Source: Deltaproteobacteria bacterium
Lineage (GTDB): Bacteria > Myxococcota > UBA727 > JABDBI01
Assembly (NCBI GenBank): GCA_016764955.1
Contig: JAESQZ010000018.1
Location: 1 to 5,682, forward strand
Direction: 5' to 3'
DNA: 5,682 nucleotides
Part shown: positions 1 to 5,682 of the stretch, in pieces
Numbering within the stretch: position 1 is the first letter of the stretch
Layout: each line of letters opens with the position of its first letter
Notes under the pieces: model-generated
Seen by the model: only the letters and a program-made list of their open reading frames with translations
Told to the model about the DNA's origin: nothing
The model's database searches: none
Made by a program: the position numbers and the translations under genes

Positions 1-493
1 CATCGGCATGCCAACTTTAGTAGCTAATTATCTAAAAGACAGACCAATCATGATCCATTCTGAAAACGGTCTCTTGGGCATGGGGCCTTTTCCTGTCGCG
101 GGAAGTGAAGATCCGCAAGTTATCAATGCCGGCAAACAGACTGTTACTATCCTGCCAGGCGGCAGTGTTTTTGACTCAACATTAAGCTTTGCGATGATCA
201 GGGGAGGGCACGTCGACATCGCTATCCTAGGCGCTATGCAAGTTTCCAAACAGGGCGATTTAGCAAATTGGTCTGTACCCGGCAAAAAAATAACCGGCAT
301 GGGTGGAGCCATGGACTTAGTATCTGGCAGCAAGCGCGTCATCGTTATGATGACCGAATTTGATAAAAACAATCAGCCTAAACTTGTCGACAAGTGCACT
401 TTGCCATTAACTGGCGTCGGCTGCGTCGATTTAATTATTACTGATCAAGGGATTTATCGACGTGGGTTTGAATTAGTTAAGAAAGCAACCTGA
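1..493 (+). CDS. scoB: 3-oxoacid (acetoacetate/succinyl) CoA-transferase subunit B, 5'-truncated by window edge
   Basis: Family I CoA-transferases move CoA between succinyl-CoA or acetyl-CoA and acetoacetate or other short acids in the cytoplasm, working as an A/B heteromer in ketone-body and short-chain acid metabolism. The reading frame is open at the left edge (codons from base 2) and begins with IGMPTLVANYL, normally about 25 residues into subunit B, so the ATG at 8 is internal. Visible family motifs are SENGLLGMGP, whose Glu (codon 62-64) is the expected catalytic residue that forms the CoA thioester, then FAMIRGGHVD, GDLANW and GKKITGMGGAMDLV, and finally LPLTG with LIITD. The frame stops at TGA 491-493 soon after LIITD. 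Family members usually continue about 20-25 residues with a PGVTxEEV-like tail, so the C-terminus looks shortened, just before an inverted-repeat element. scoA is expected upstream (inference). The subfamily (scoB, atoA, pcaJ type) cannot be fixed without the N-terminus and partner. Confidence 0.93.
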   Translation, partial: IGMPTLVANYLKDRPIMIHSENGLLGMGPFPVAGSEDPQVINAGKQTVTILPGGSVFDSTLSFAMIRGGHVDIAILGAMQVSKQGDLANWSVPGKKITGMGGAMDLVSGSKRVIVMMTEFDKNNQPKLVDKCTLPLTGVGCVDLIITDQGIYRRGFELVKKAT

Positions 494-500
494 CCTCATA

Positions 501-579
501 TTGTCATACCAGCGAAGGCTGGTATCCACATAAACCTTGGCGCCACTGGACTGGATGCCAGCCTTCGCTGGCATGACAA
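501..579. repeat. Inverted pair of 28-bp REP/BIME-like palindromes between convergent genes
   Basis: The left arm is 501-528 and the right arm 552-579, separated by 23 bp. The right arm reverse-complemented matches the left at 26 of 28 positions (differences at 508 and 523 of the left arm). Each arm is itself a palindrome: ATACCAGC (506-513), loop GAAG, GCTGGTAT (518-525); and ATGCCAGC (555-562), loop CTTC, GCTGGCAT (567-574). The outer ends are TTGTCAT and ATGACAA, the inner ends ATCCA and TGGAT. This plan (GTCAT, GC-rich stem with GCGAAGGC at its centre, ATCCA) resembles the dispersed palindromic repeats known from many proteobacterial genomes, some of which are mobilised by RAYT transposases. 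Lying between the 3' ends of scoB and trmB, it could fold into one long or two short hairpins and act as a bidirectional terminator, although neither side carries a clear T-run. The repeat structure is seen directly; family and role are inferred. Confidence 0.9.
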
Positions 580-597
580 CTACTTCTCAAGCAGTAC

Positions 598-1122
598 CTA
601 ATAGACCGGCAAACCAAGTGATTCACATTTTTTTTCACGATGCGAACGCGCTCCAATAGGGTTTTTTTCACAGGGGATCTCTTTAAGACGGCTTTTTAAA
701 AGATCTCTATAGATTTCAAAAAGCTCACAAACATCACTTTGAAAGAAAAACTGAGCACCTGGCTTCATGCAAGCAACTAATATTTCCAAAAATTGATTAT
801 TGAGAATACGCCTTTTATGATGTCTACGCTTCCACCAAGGGTCGGGAAAATTTAAAAAAATAGCATCCAAGCTTTCTGGGCTAAATAACTTAGGCACTAC
901 TTCCCAGGCATCACCATGAATGGGAGTTACGTTATAAATACTCTCCCGAATCTGCTTTTTGAAAGCTTGGCTTACCCATCTGGCTTTATATTCAATACCA
1001 ACTATTTGGTGCTCGGGGACAACAGCAGCGCGCTCAAATAAAAAATGGGCTCTTCCCATTCCAATTTCTAGTTCAATAGGGGTATTTGCGTTCATACAGG
1101 TCTTATGCCATAAAACACGCAT
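598..1122 (-). CDS. trmB: tRNA (guanine-N7-)-methyltransferase TrmB, compact form
   Basis: TrmB makes m7G at position 46 of the tRNA variable loop using S-adenosylmethionine. In the 174-residue product, the SAM motif I is ELEIGMGRAHF (about 17-27), followed by VGIEYKARWV (41-50), GDAW (70-73) and the family signature NFPDPWWKRRHHKRR (about 91-105), which carries the catalytic-site Asp and basic tRNA-binding residues. Near the end SHRE (160-163) sits where others have TxxE, then LGLPVY and TAG (600-598). It is short: relatives have 205-240 residues, with some 40 before motif I and several after PVYR. The frame stays open to an ATG at 1263, but those extra residues do not look like TrmB and are antisense to yqeY. 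I chose ATG at 1122-1120 (MRVLWHKTCMNAN); ATG at 1095-1093 (MNANTPIELEIG) is the alternative. Neither has a strong Shine-Dalgarno. The gene is divergent from yqeY and convergent with scoB. Confidence 0.88.
   Translation of the reverse strand: MRVLWHKTCMNANTPIELEIGMGRAHFLFERAAVVPEHQIVGIEYKARWVSQAFKKQIRESIYNVTPIHGDAWEVVPKLFSPESLDAIFLNFPDPWWKRRHHKRRILNNQFLEILVACMKPGAQFFFQSDVCELFEIYRDLLKSRLKEIPCEKNPIGARSHREKKCESLGLPVY
1086..1114 (+). promoter_or_regulatory. Candidate extended -10 promoter for the yqeY-dnaG-rpoD-ddl operon
   Basis: TTGCGT (1086-1091) and CATAAA (1109-1114) are 17 bp apart, and TG at 1106-1107 lies one base before the -10 hexamer as in an extended -10 element. The match to consensus is only 3/6 and 4/6, with the last -10 position wrong. 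Transcription would start near 1120-1122, at the yqeY ATG itself, which would fit the lack of a Shine-Dalgarno there and imply a leaderless message. The site lies inside the 5' end of trmB on the other strand. It is a visual match only; the true promoter may be further upstream within trmB. Confidence 0.22.
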
Positions 1123-1582
1123 GAGCACTTTACAAGAACGGATCGGAAACGACTGGAAAGAGGCCATGAAAGCCAGAGACCCAAAAAAGAATATTTTGGC
1201 TCTTATAAAAACAGAATTCAAAAACAAAGCGATTGCAAACCGTGAAGGTGGCACTTCAAGCACTGACTTAAACGACAGTGCCGCTTTAGACGTCTTGAAT
1301 AAAATGGCTAAACAAAGGCGTGAGTCAATCGAATCTTTTAAAGCAGGAAACAGACCTGATTTAGCCGAAAAAGAGGCTTCAGAGCTAGCTCATATTGAAA
1401 CCTATTTACCTAAAGCACTCAGCGACGCAGAGCTTGAACGGCTTGTCGCGCAAGAAGCAGGTGCGTTGGATGTTCAAGGACCTAAAGATATGGGACGTCT
1501 CATGAAAGCTGTTTTAAGCAAAGCAGCAGGTAGAGCAGATGGCGGCCGAGTGCAGAATTTTGTTAAAAAGCAACTACAGTGA
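1121..1582 (+). CDS. yqeY: GatB/YqeY domain protein
   Basis: The product is a 153-residue soluble helical protein of the YqeY family, related to the C-terminal tail domain of GatB, the tRNA-dependent amidotransferase subunit. A role in binding tRNA is suspected from that relation, but the exact function of free-standing YqeY is not settled. Family landmarks are ALIKTEFKNKAI (about 27-38), KMAKQRRESIESFKAGNRPDLAEKEASELAHIETYLP seen as the usual central block (about 61-97; KQRRxSIExF, AGRxDL-like, E-ELxxIExYLP), MGRLMKAVL (about 124-132) and AGRADGGRVQNFVKKQL at the end. The length is normal for the family. The start at ATG 1121 is set by homology, since the upstream in-frame extension to 959 is antisense to trmB and has no family match. 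No Shine-Dalgarno is visible. Its TGA (1580-1582) overlaps the GTG of dnaG, so the two are probably translationally coupled. yqeY next to dnaG-rpoD is a known arrangement in several proteobacterial groups. Confidence 0.92.
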   Translation: MSTLQERIGNDWKEAMKARDPKKNILALIKTEFKNKAIANREGGTSSTDLNDSAALDVLNKMAKQRRESIESFKAGNRPDLAEKEASELAHIETYLPKALSDAELERLVAQEAGALDVQGPKDMGRLMKAVLSKAAGRADGGRVQNFVKKQLQ

Positions 1583-3231
1583 AATTAGAAGAAGCCATAC
1601 AGGAAATAAAAAGACAGACTGACTTAGCCCAAATAATAGGCCTGACCGTCAAACTTAAGAAACAAGGTAATCACTACCTAGGTCTTTGTCCTTTTCATTC
1701 TGAAAAAACACCGTCTTTCAACGTCCGGCCAGACAAAGGCTACTTTAAGTGCTTTGGCTGTGGTGCTGGTGGGGATGTTTTTGAATTTTTGCAAAAAACA
1801 ACCGGCCAACTCTTTATAGATATCGTAAAAAGTTTAGCTGCCGAGCAGCAAATCAAAATCGACTCCAATTTTAGACCCAGGCCAGTCAACTCTGCAGTCT
1901 CCAAATCTCTTACTCAGCAACAAGAATCTTATAAAAATCAGCTGGTTGGGAAACCTTTGGAGTATTTAGTTCAACAGCGCGCATACCCAAAAGAGTTCCT
2001 CGAAAAATTGGGCCTTGGTTTTGCTGGCATCCAATCCGGGCTTTTCAGCCAAAGAATCACCATTCCCATTCGCAATACTCGAGGGCAGGTTGTTGGCTTT
2101 GGAGCCCGTATCTGGAACGAGTCTCAAGCTGGAAAACCGAAATACATCAATAGCCCTGCTAGCGAAATTTATGACAAAAGCCGAACGCTCTATGGCCTCT
2201 ACGAATCTTTGCCCTTAATTAAAAAGCAAAAAAGGGTCGTACTGGTGGAGGGTTATTTTGATGTCATGGCACTCTTGGTCAATGATATCCCAGCTGCTGC
2301 CCCCTGCGGCACGAGCTTAACAGAGTCTCATATAGACTTACTCAAGAAGTACACCAATCGAGTGCTTCTTTGTTTTGACCAAGATCAAGCCGGCAAATCT
2401 GCCCATGAAAAGGCCCTTATTCTTTTTCTAACTAAGGGATTCAGAGTCGAAACTGTTGAACTTAAAGACAAAGATCCAGATGCTCTATGGCAAAAAGGTG
2501 AAAAAGAAGCCCTTAAACGCCTCTTTGATAAACCCAAAGATGCCATCGAAATTTCTATCCAAAATGCTTTTGAGAGCAGCTTAGGGGGCATGCAAAAGCG
2601 AATAACTGCTATCCAAAGCCTGCTTCCAACCCTAGCTGCCTCACCTGAACCGCTTGTCAATCGCCAATATATCCGACTTGCCGCTCAGGTTTTTAATGAG
2701 GATGAGTCTTTGCTGCTTAAATCAGTCCGTAATTACCGACCAGGCAGCATTGAAATCACAAGGCCAGAGCTCCTTGAGAAAGAAAACCCTATACTGTGGT
2801 CCGATTCTGAAAAGCTTCTTCTTAGAACACTGCTAGCCCATCCAGCTATTTTGCAAAATAAAGCCATTATTTTGGAAACAGGCTTAAACTCTCAGCTAAC
2901 ACTATTCGTTTCCAACTTATTAGATCTTCTTGAGCGCGAACCAAATCTTCAACAACTTGGCCAAAACGAACTCAAAGAACTAACAGATAACACAGAACCC
3001 TCTTTTATTAGACACTTAAGCGAGATATCGCAGAATTCACCTGAAATAAGTTTTGAGCAAAGCAACCTAATTATTGATGGCTGGCTAAAGCAAATAGAAA
3101 GGAAAAAACTTCAAGCGAAGCTGCAGGAAGAACAGAAAGAGCTACTTAAAGCAACCCAAGAAGGTGATTTAGAACGAATCCATAGGTCCTTGCAAAATCA
3201 AAGCGGTGCTTTAAAAAAGGGATGGGCTTGA
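1579..3231 (+). CDS. dnaG: DNA primase DnaG
   Basis: DnaG synthesises the RNA primers for leading-strand initiation and each Okazaki fragment, working with DnaB helicase at the fork. The 550-residue product is slightly shorter than the usual 580-600 but has all domains: an N-terminal CHC2 zinc finger with C37, H40, C58 and C61 (CPFH...CFGCG), the polymerase core with GFGARIW (173-179) and KYINSPASEIYDKSRTLYGL (188-207), the TOPRIM fold with VEGYFDV (E224) and FDQDQAG (D267, D269) as metal ligands, and a C-terminal helical region from about 405 (EKLLLRTLLAHPA) to the end that should bind DnaB, finishing in a charged helix. The GTG start at 1579 overlaps the yqeY stop as GTGA and gives the usual family N-terminus (LEEAIQEIKRQTDLAQIIG), so translation probably relies on coupling; no strong Shine-Dalgarno is present. 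rpoD follows after 69 bp, the classical dnaG-rpoD order. No missing active-site residue was seen. Confidence 0.97.
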   Translation: MKLEEAIQEIKRQTDLAQIIGLTVKLKKQGNHYLGLCPFHSEKTPSFNVRPDKGYFKCFGCGAGGDVFEFLQKTTGQLFIDIVKSLAAEQQIKIDSNFRPRPVNSAVSKSLTQQQESYKNQLVGKPLEYLVQQRAYPKEFLEKLGLGFAGIQSGLFSQRITIPIRNTRGQVVGFGARIWNESQAGKPKYINSPASEIYDKSRTLYGLYESLPLIKKQKRVVLVEGYFDVMALLVNDIPAAAPCGTSLTESHIDLLKKYTNRVLLCFDQDQAGKSAHEKALILFLTKGFRVETVELKDKDPDALWQKGEKEALKRLFDKPKDAIEISIQNAFESSLGGMQKRITAIQSLLPTLAASPEPLVNRQYIRLAAQVFNEDESLLLKSVRNYRPGSIEITRPELLEKENPILWSDSEKLLLRTLLAHPAILQNKAIILETGLNSQLTLFVSNLLDLLEREPNLQQLGQNELKELTDNTEPSFIRHLSEISQNSPEISFEQSNLIIDGWLKQIERKKLQAKLQEEQKELLKATQEGDLERIHRSLQNQSGALKKGWA

Positions 3232-3250
3232 AGACTTCGATAGATCAGCT

Positions 3251-3304
3251 ATGGAACGTTTTCTTTCTAAAGAACACCCAATCACCTTGAAGGCTTCACT
3301 ATGA
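3251..3304 (+). other. Possible 17-codon leader frame upstream of rpoD
   Basis: In the 69-bp gap between dnaG and rpoD, ATG at 3251 opens a frame for MERFLSKEHPITLKASL that ends at TGA 3302-3304, overlapping the rpoD ATG (3301-3303) as ATGA. It has no clear Shine-Dalgarno of its own and starts 19 bp after the dnaG stop, so it might be reached by re-initiation. The overlap type is that of translationally coupled genes. A frame of this length may also occur by chance; no similarity to a known peptide is recognised. Confidence 0.2.
3289..3293 (+). promoter_or_regulatory. Ribosome binding site deciding the rpoD start
   Basis: GAAGG ends 7 bases before ATG 3301 and is the best Shine-Dalgarno-like site in the operon. 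It favours ATG 3301 over the in-frame ATG at 3310, for which the spacing would be 16. Confidence 0.6.
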
Positions 3305-5145
3305 CACGTATGACTAGTAAAAATCAATCCAAAATTGATCTGGCCTACGAATCAGATCAAGATAACGAAAAGGCAAAACCAGATTCTAAAATTAAACCAC
3401 AGCCAAGAAAACTTCATGAGCGTAAAGAAGTCACCAAGCTAATCTTAAAAGGAAGAGATTGCGGATCACTTAGCATCGATGAAATTAATGATGCTTTGGC
3501 TCCCAGCGTATCTAAAATGGCTGATCTTGAAAATTTGATTGCCATCTTACTAGAAGCTGAAATCGAATTAACAGATGATGGTGGCCGCCCCGCTGAATCT
3601 ACCACCCGGGATGAAGGAGAAGAACTCACATCTGAGGCTGAAGTAGAGACCACGCCGCCTGAGACTGGAGAGTTCACCAAAGGCAGCGACCCTGTCAGGC
3701 TCTACCTCCGTAAGATGGGTTCTGTTCACTTGCTTACTCGAGAGGGTGAAGTTGAGATCTCCAAGCACATCGAAGAAGGCGAAAACGAAGTTTTAAGCGC
3801 TGTTCTCAATACACCTATCTGCCTAGTTGAAATTCTAGAACTTGGTGACCGGCTCAAAAAAGGCAAAATTCGCGTTAAAGAAATCGTCAAAGAAAATGAA
3901 CCTGGCGAAGATGGACAAACCATTGAGTTTGATGAACCTAGAATTACAGAGCGGGCTCTCAAGATCGTTTCAGAACTAGCACAGTATCGAAAAAAACCTT
4001 CTCCTATTAACCCACCCAGAGTGGTTGAGCTGCTCAGAGAGCTCAAGATAAACAAGCGTCAAATCGATCGTATTGTTCAACGTATTAAAATACTTGTTCG
4101 CCGAGTTAATAAAGTTGAATTTGAGCTTTCAAATATCGAACGCAGGGTTAGCAAACCATCACATATGGTCCTATCTCAAATTCGAGCTTGCAATGGCGAA
4201 GAAAATAAAATGCAGGCTTTAGCAAAAAAATGGTTTCTAGCGCCCGAGACGCTTCAAGAATGGTACCGAACCATTGTCATGGGCGTACATCGCATTAAGC
4301 GAGTTCAAGAGGAATCACTTGTTGATGTAGAAGTTTTGCGAAACTCTTATCGATTAATCCAAAAAGGTGAGCGGAAAGCCAATCGTGCCAAAGAGCAATT
4401 AGTCGAAGCTAACTTGCGTTTAGTAGTATCCATCGCTAAAAAATATACCAATAGGGGTCTGCAATTTTTAGATTTGATTCAAGAAGGCAATAACGGCCTC
4501 ATGAAAGCCGTAGACAAGTTTGAATATAAGCGCGGCTATAAATTCTCGACTTATGCAACTTGGTGGATTCGTCAGGCAATTACGCGCGCCATCGCCGATC
4601 AGGCTCGTACCATTCGAATCCCGGTCCATATGATCGAAACGATTAATAAATTGGTGCGCACCAGCCGTTACTTGGTTCAAGAGCTGGGTCGAGAGCCAAC
4701 TCCGGAAGAGATTGCTGAAAAAATGGAAATGCCTGTCGACAAAGTTCGAAAAGTGTTGAAGATCGCCAAAGAGCCCATCTCGCTTGAAACACCGATTGGT
4801 GACGAAGATGATGGTGGCAGCTCACTCGGTGACTTTATCGAAGACAAGTCAGCCATTAACCCTTCTAACGCTGTGATGCTTATGAATCTAAGCGAACAAA
4901 CACGCAAAGTTCTGGCTACTTTGACTCCTCGTGAAGAAAAAGTGCTTCGCATGCGATTTGGAATCGGGGAACGTTCTGATCACACTCTTGAGGAAGTCGG
5001 GCAAGACTTCGAAGTAACTCGTGAGCGTATTCGTCAAATTGAAGCCAAAGCGCTCCGAAAGCTTAGGCATCCTTCGCGGTCTAAAAAGCTGTTCGCCTTC
5101 TCGGATCCAACTGAGCAGCAAAATCAGACTAAAAACCAGCAGTAA
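3301..5145 (+). CDS. rpoD: Primary RNA polymerase sigma factor RpoD (sigma-70)
   Basis: RpoD directs RNA polymerase to housekeeping promoters. The 614-residue product has region 1.1 (about 40-97, EVTKLILKGRDCGSLSIDEINDAL), an acidic linker, region 1.2 (about 130-162, DPVRLYLRKMGSVHLLTREGE), a non-conserved region (about 163-345), region 2 (365-440) with NLRLVVSIAKKYTNRG, FEYKRGYKFSTYATWWIRQ for -10 recognition and melting, region 3 (441-525) with REPTPEEIAEKM and KIAKEPISLETPIG, and region 4 (530-597) with TPREEKVLRMRFGI and the -35-binding helix VTRERIRQIEAKALRKLRH. A glutamine/asparagine-rich tail of about 17 residues follows. Two oddities: N398 in LIQEGNNGLM where almost all primary sigmas have Ile, and a sigma-finger tip (501-509) reading DEDDGGSSL, two residues longer than the usual DDEDSHL and without His. 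The start is ATG 3301 with GAAGG upstream. The gene follows dnaG and abuts ddl without a gap. Confidence 0.98.
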   Translation: MTRMTSKNQSKIDLAYESDQDNEKAKPDSKIKPQPRKLHERKEVTKLILKGRDCGSLSIDEINDALAPSVSKMADLENLIAILLEAEIELTDDGGRPAESTTRDEGEELTSEAEVETTPPETGEFTKGSDPVRLYLRKMGSVHLLTREGEVEISKHIEEGENEVLSAVLNTPICLVEILELGDRLKKGKIRVKEIVKENEPGEDGQTIEFDEPRITERALKIVSELAQYRKKPSPINPPRVVELLRELKINKRQIDRIVQRIKILVRRVNKVEFELSNIERRVSKPSHMVLSQIRACNGEENKMQALAKKWFLAPETLQEWYRTIVMGVHRIKRVQEESLVDVEVLRNSYRLIQKGERKANRAKEQLVEANLRLVVSIAKKYTNRGLQFLDLIQEGNNGLMKAVDKFEYKRGYKFSTYATWWIRQAITRAIADQARTIRIPVHMIETINKLVRTSRYLVQELGREPTPEEIAEKMEMPVDKVRKVLKIAKEPISLETPIGDEDDGGSSLGDFIEDKSAINPSNAVMLMNLSEQTRKVLATLTPREEKVLRMRFGIGERSDHTLEEVGQDFEVTRERIRQIEAKALRKLRHPSRSKKLFAFSDPTEQQNQTKNQQ

Positions 5146-5682
5146 ATGGAGAGGCGCTTGATTATTTTCTTCGGCGGCGAATCCCCAGAACGTCTCGTTT
5201 CTGTAGCCACTGCTCAAAATATCAGCCAAGCAGTTCCTGAGGCAGATTGTTACTTTTGGGCACAAGATAATTCTGTCTTTAAAGTTAAGCGCGAAGCACT
5301 TTTGGTGCATGAAAATCCTTTTAAATCTGAATTTAAGCCTTCAGCTTCTCCAGTCGCCGAAAGCCCAAAGCGCTTTTTTGAGCAGGTTCGAGAAGATAAA
5401 CCCACTTTTATTTTAGGCACTCACGGTGGAAAAGGTGAAGATGGAACTCTTCAAGATTGGCTAGAGTCTTATAACCTTGCCCACACTGGACCAGATTCGA
5501 CAGCTTGCCGTCTAGCGATAAACAAAACAGCCGGGAAGGAACTTGTCGCTAAACATGGAGTCCGTGTACTGCCATCTATCTTATTACAGCATGACAAAAC
5601 TGTAGAGACTTTAAATCAATGCTTAGAGGCTCACCAGAAGTTAATTCTGAAGCCAAATTTCGGTGGTTCTAGCATCGGTCTA
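5146..5682 (+). CDS. ddl: D-alanine--D-alanine ligase family protein, 3'-truncated by window edge
   Basis: Ddl is an ATP-grasp enzyme that joins two D-alanines for the peptidoglycan stem peptide in the cytoplasm. The 179 codons visible carry the N-terminal domain: FFGGESPERLVS (8-19), with E15 in the place of the conserved Glu that contacts the first D-Ala, then THGGKGEDGTLQDWLE (92-107), TGPDSTACRLAINK (114-127, the Lys that opens the ATP-grasp domain) and LKPNFGGSSIGL (168-179), the omega loop with a Ser equivalent to S150 of E. coli DdlB. The catalytic C-terminal part lies beyond the window. The ATG at 5146 is the base after the rpoD TAA and gives the usual nine residues before GG. No Shine-Dalgarno precedes it. 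TTG at 5158, with GGAG (5148-5151) six bases before it, is a shorter alternative. ddl is usually in the mur-fts cluster or alone, so its place behind rpoD is unusual. Another dipeptide-forming ATP-grasp ligase is possible. Confidence 0.9.
   Translation, partial: MERRLIIFFGGESPERLVSVATAQNISQAVPEADCYFWAQDNSVFKVKREALLVHENPFKSEFKPSASPVAESPKRFFEQVREDKPTFILGTHGGKGEDGTLQDWLESYNLAHTGPDSTACRLAINKTAGKELVAKHGVRVLPSILLQHDKTVETLNQCLEAHQKLILKPNFGGSSIGL

Noticed and set aside
28..372. Antisense frame of 114 codons opposite scoB
   Set aside because: Composition follows the opposite strand's codons and no family is recognised, while the plus-strand frame is a clear CoA-transferase.
501..579. CRISPR array or tRNA gene in the scoB-trmB gap
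   Set aside because: The two repeats are inverted, not direct, with a single 23-bp spacer, and no cloverleaf or T-loop motif is present.
959..1120. N-terminal extension of yqeY by 54 codons
   Set aside because: The extension is antisense to the conserved SAM-binding part of trmB and has no YqeY-like sequence; the family start fits ATG 1121.
598..1122. trmB as a pseudogene
   Set aside because: It is short at both ends, but the SAM motif, the NFPDPW signature and the basic KRR block are intact and there is no internal stop or frameshift, so a compact functional enzyme is more likely.
1123..1263. N-terminal extension of trmB to an ATG at 1263
   Set aside because: The extra 47 residues are the complement of yqeY codons and do not resemble the TrmB N-terminus.
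3228..3255. Possible promoter for rpoD (TTGAAG, 16 bp, TATGGA)
   Set aside because: The match is 4/6 and 3/6 only; a separate rpoD promoter near the end of dnaG is plausible from other bacteria but this site does not support it.
4888..5310. Antisense frame of 140 codons across the rpoD-ddl junction
   Set aside because: It lies opposite two well-supported genes, has no recognisable domain and no start signals; it is a shadow of the coding frames.

Overview
The window reads as chromosomal housekeeping DNA of a Gram-negative, somewhat AT-rich bacterium. The RpoD core sequence (for example IRTSRYLVQE-like LVRTSRYLVQELGREPTPEE) and the gene set yqeY-dnaG-rpoD resemble the former Deltaproteobacteria, including Bdellovibrionota-like lineages. 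This placement is from memory of the families and is only moderately sure.

Layout: bases 1-493 hold the 3' part of a plus-strand CoA-transferase subunit B gene (ScoB type), whose start lies upstream. It converges on trmB (minus strand, 598-1122), a compact tRNA m7G46 methyltransferase. The 104-bp gap between them holds a pair of 28-bp inverted repeats, 26/28 identical, each a hairpin by itself, which look like REP/BIME-type palindromes. Both flanking genes look shortened at the ends facing this element.

From 1121 to the window end four plus-strand genes are packed as one probable operon: yqeY (tRNA-related helical protein), dnaG (primase, GTGA overlap with yqeY), rpoD (primary sigma factor, 69 bp after dnaG) and ddl (D-Ala-D-Ala ligase family, starting on the base after the rpoD stop and running off the window). 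This is a variant of the macromolecular synthesis operon: initiation of replication and of transcription are joined here to a tRNA-linked gene and to peptidoglycan precursor synthesis. rpsU, often the first gene of this operon, is not directly upstream; a divergent trmB is there, and its likely start codon overlaps that of yqeY by two bases in a CATG.

No clear new defence or mobile system is present. The points worth a second look are the inverted-repeat element between two shortened genes, the CATG start overlap of trmB and yqeY, an Ile-to-Asn change in an otherwise near-invariant part of sigma region 2.2, a longer sigma-finger tip, a 17-codon leader frame overlapping the rpoD start as ATGA, and the coupling of ddl to rpoD. 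There is no gene-free stretch over 300 bases.
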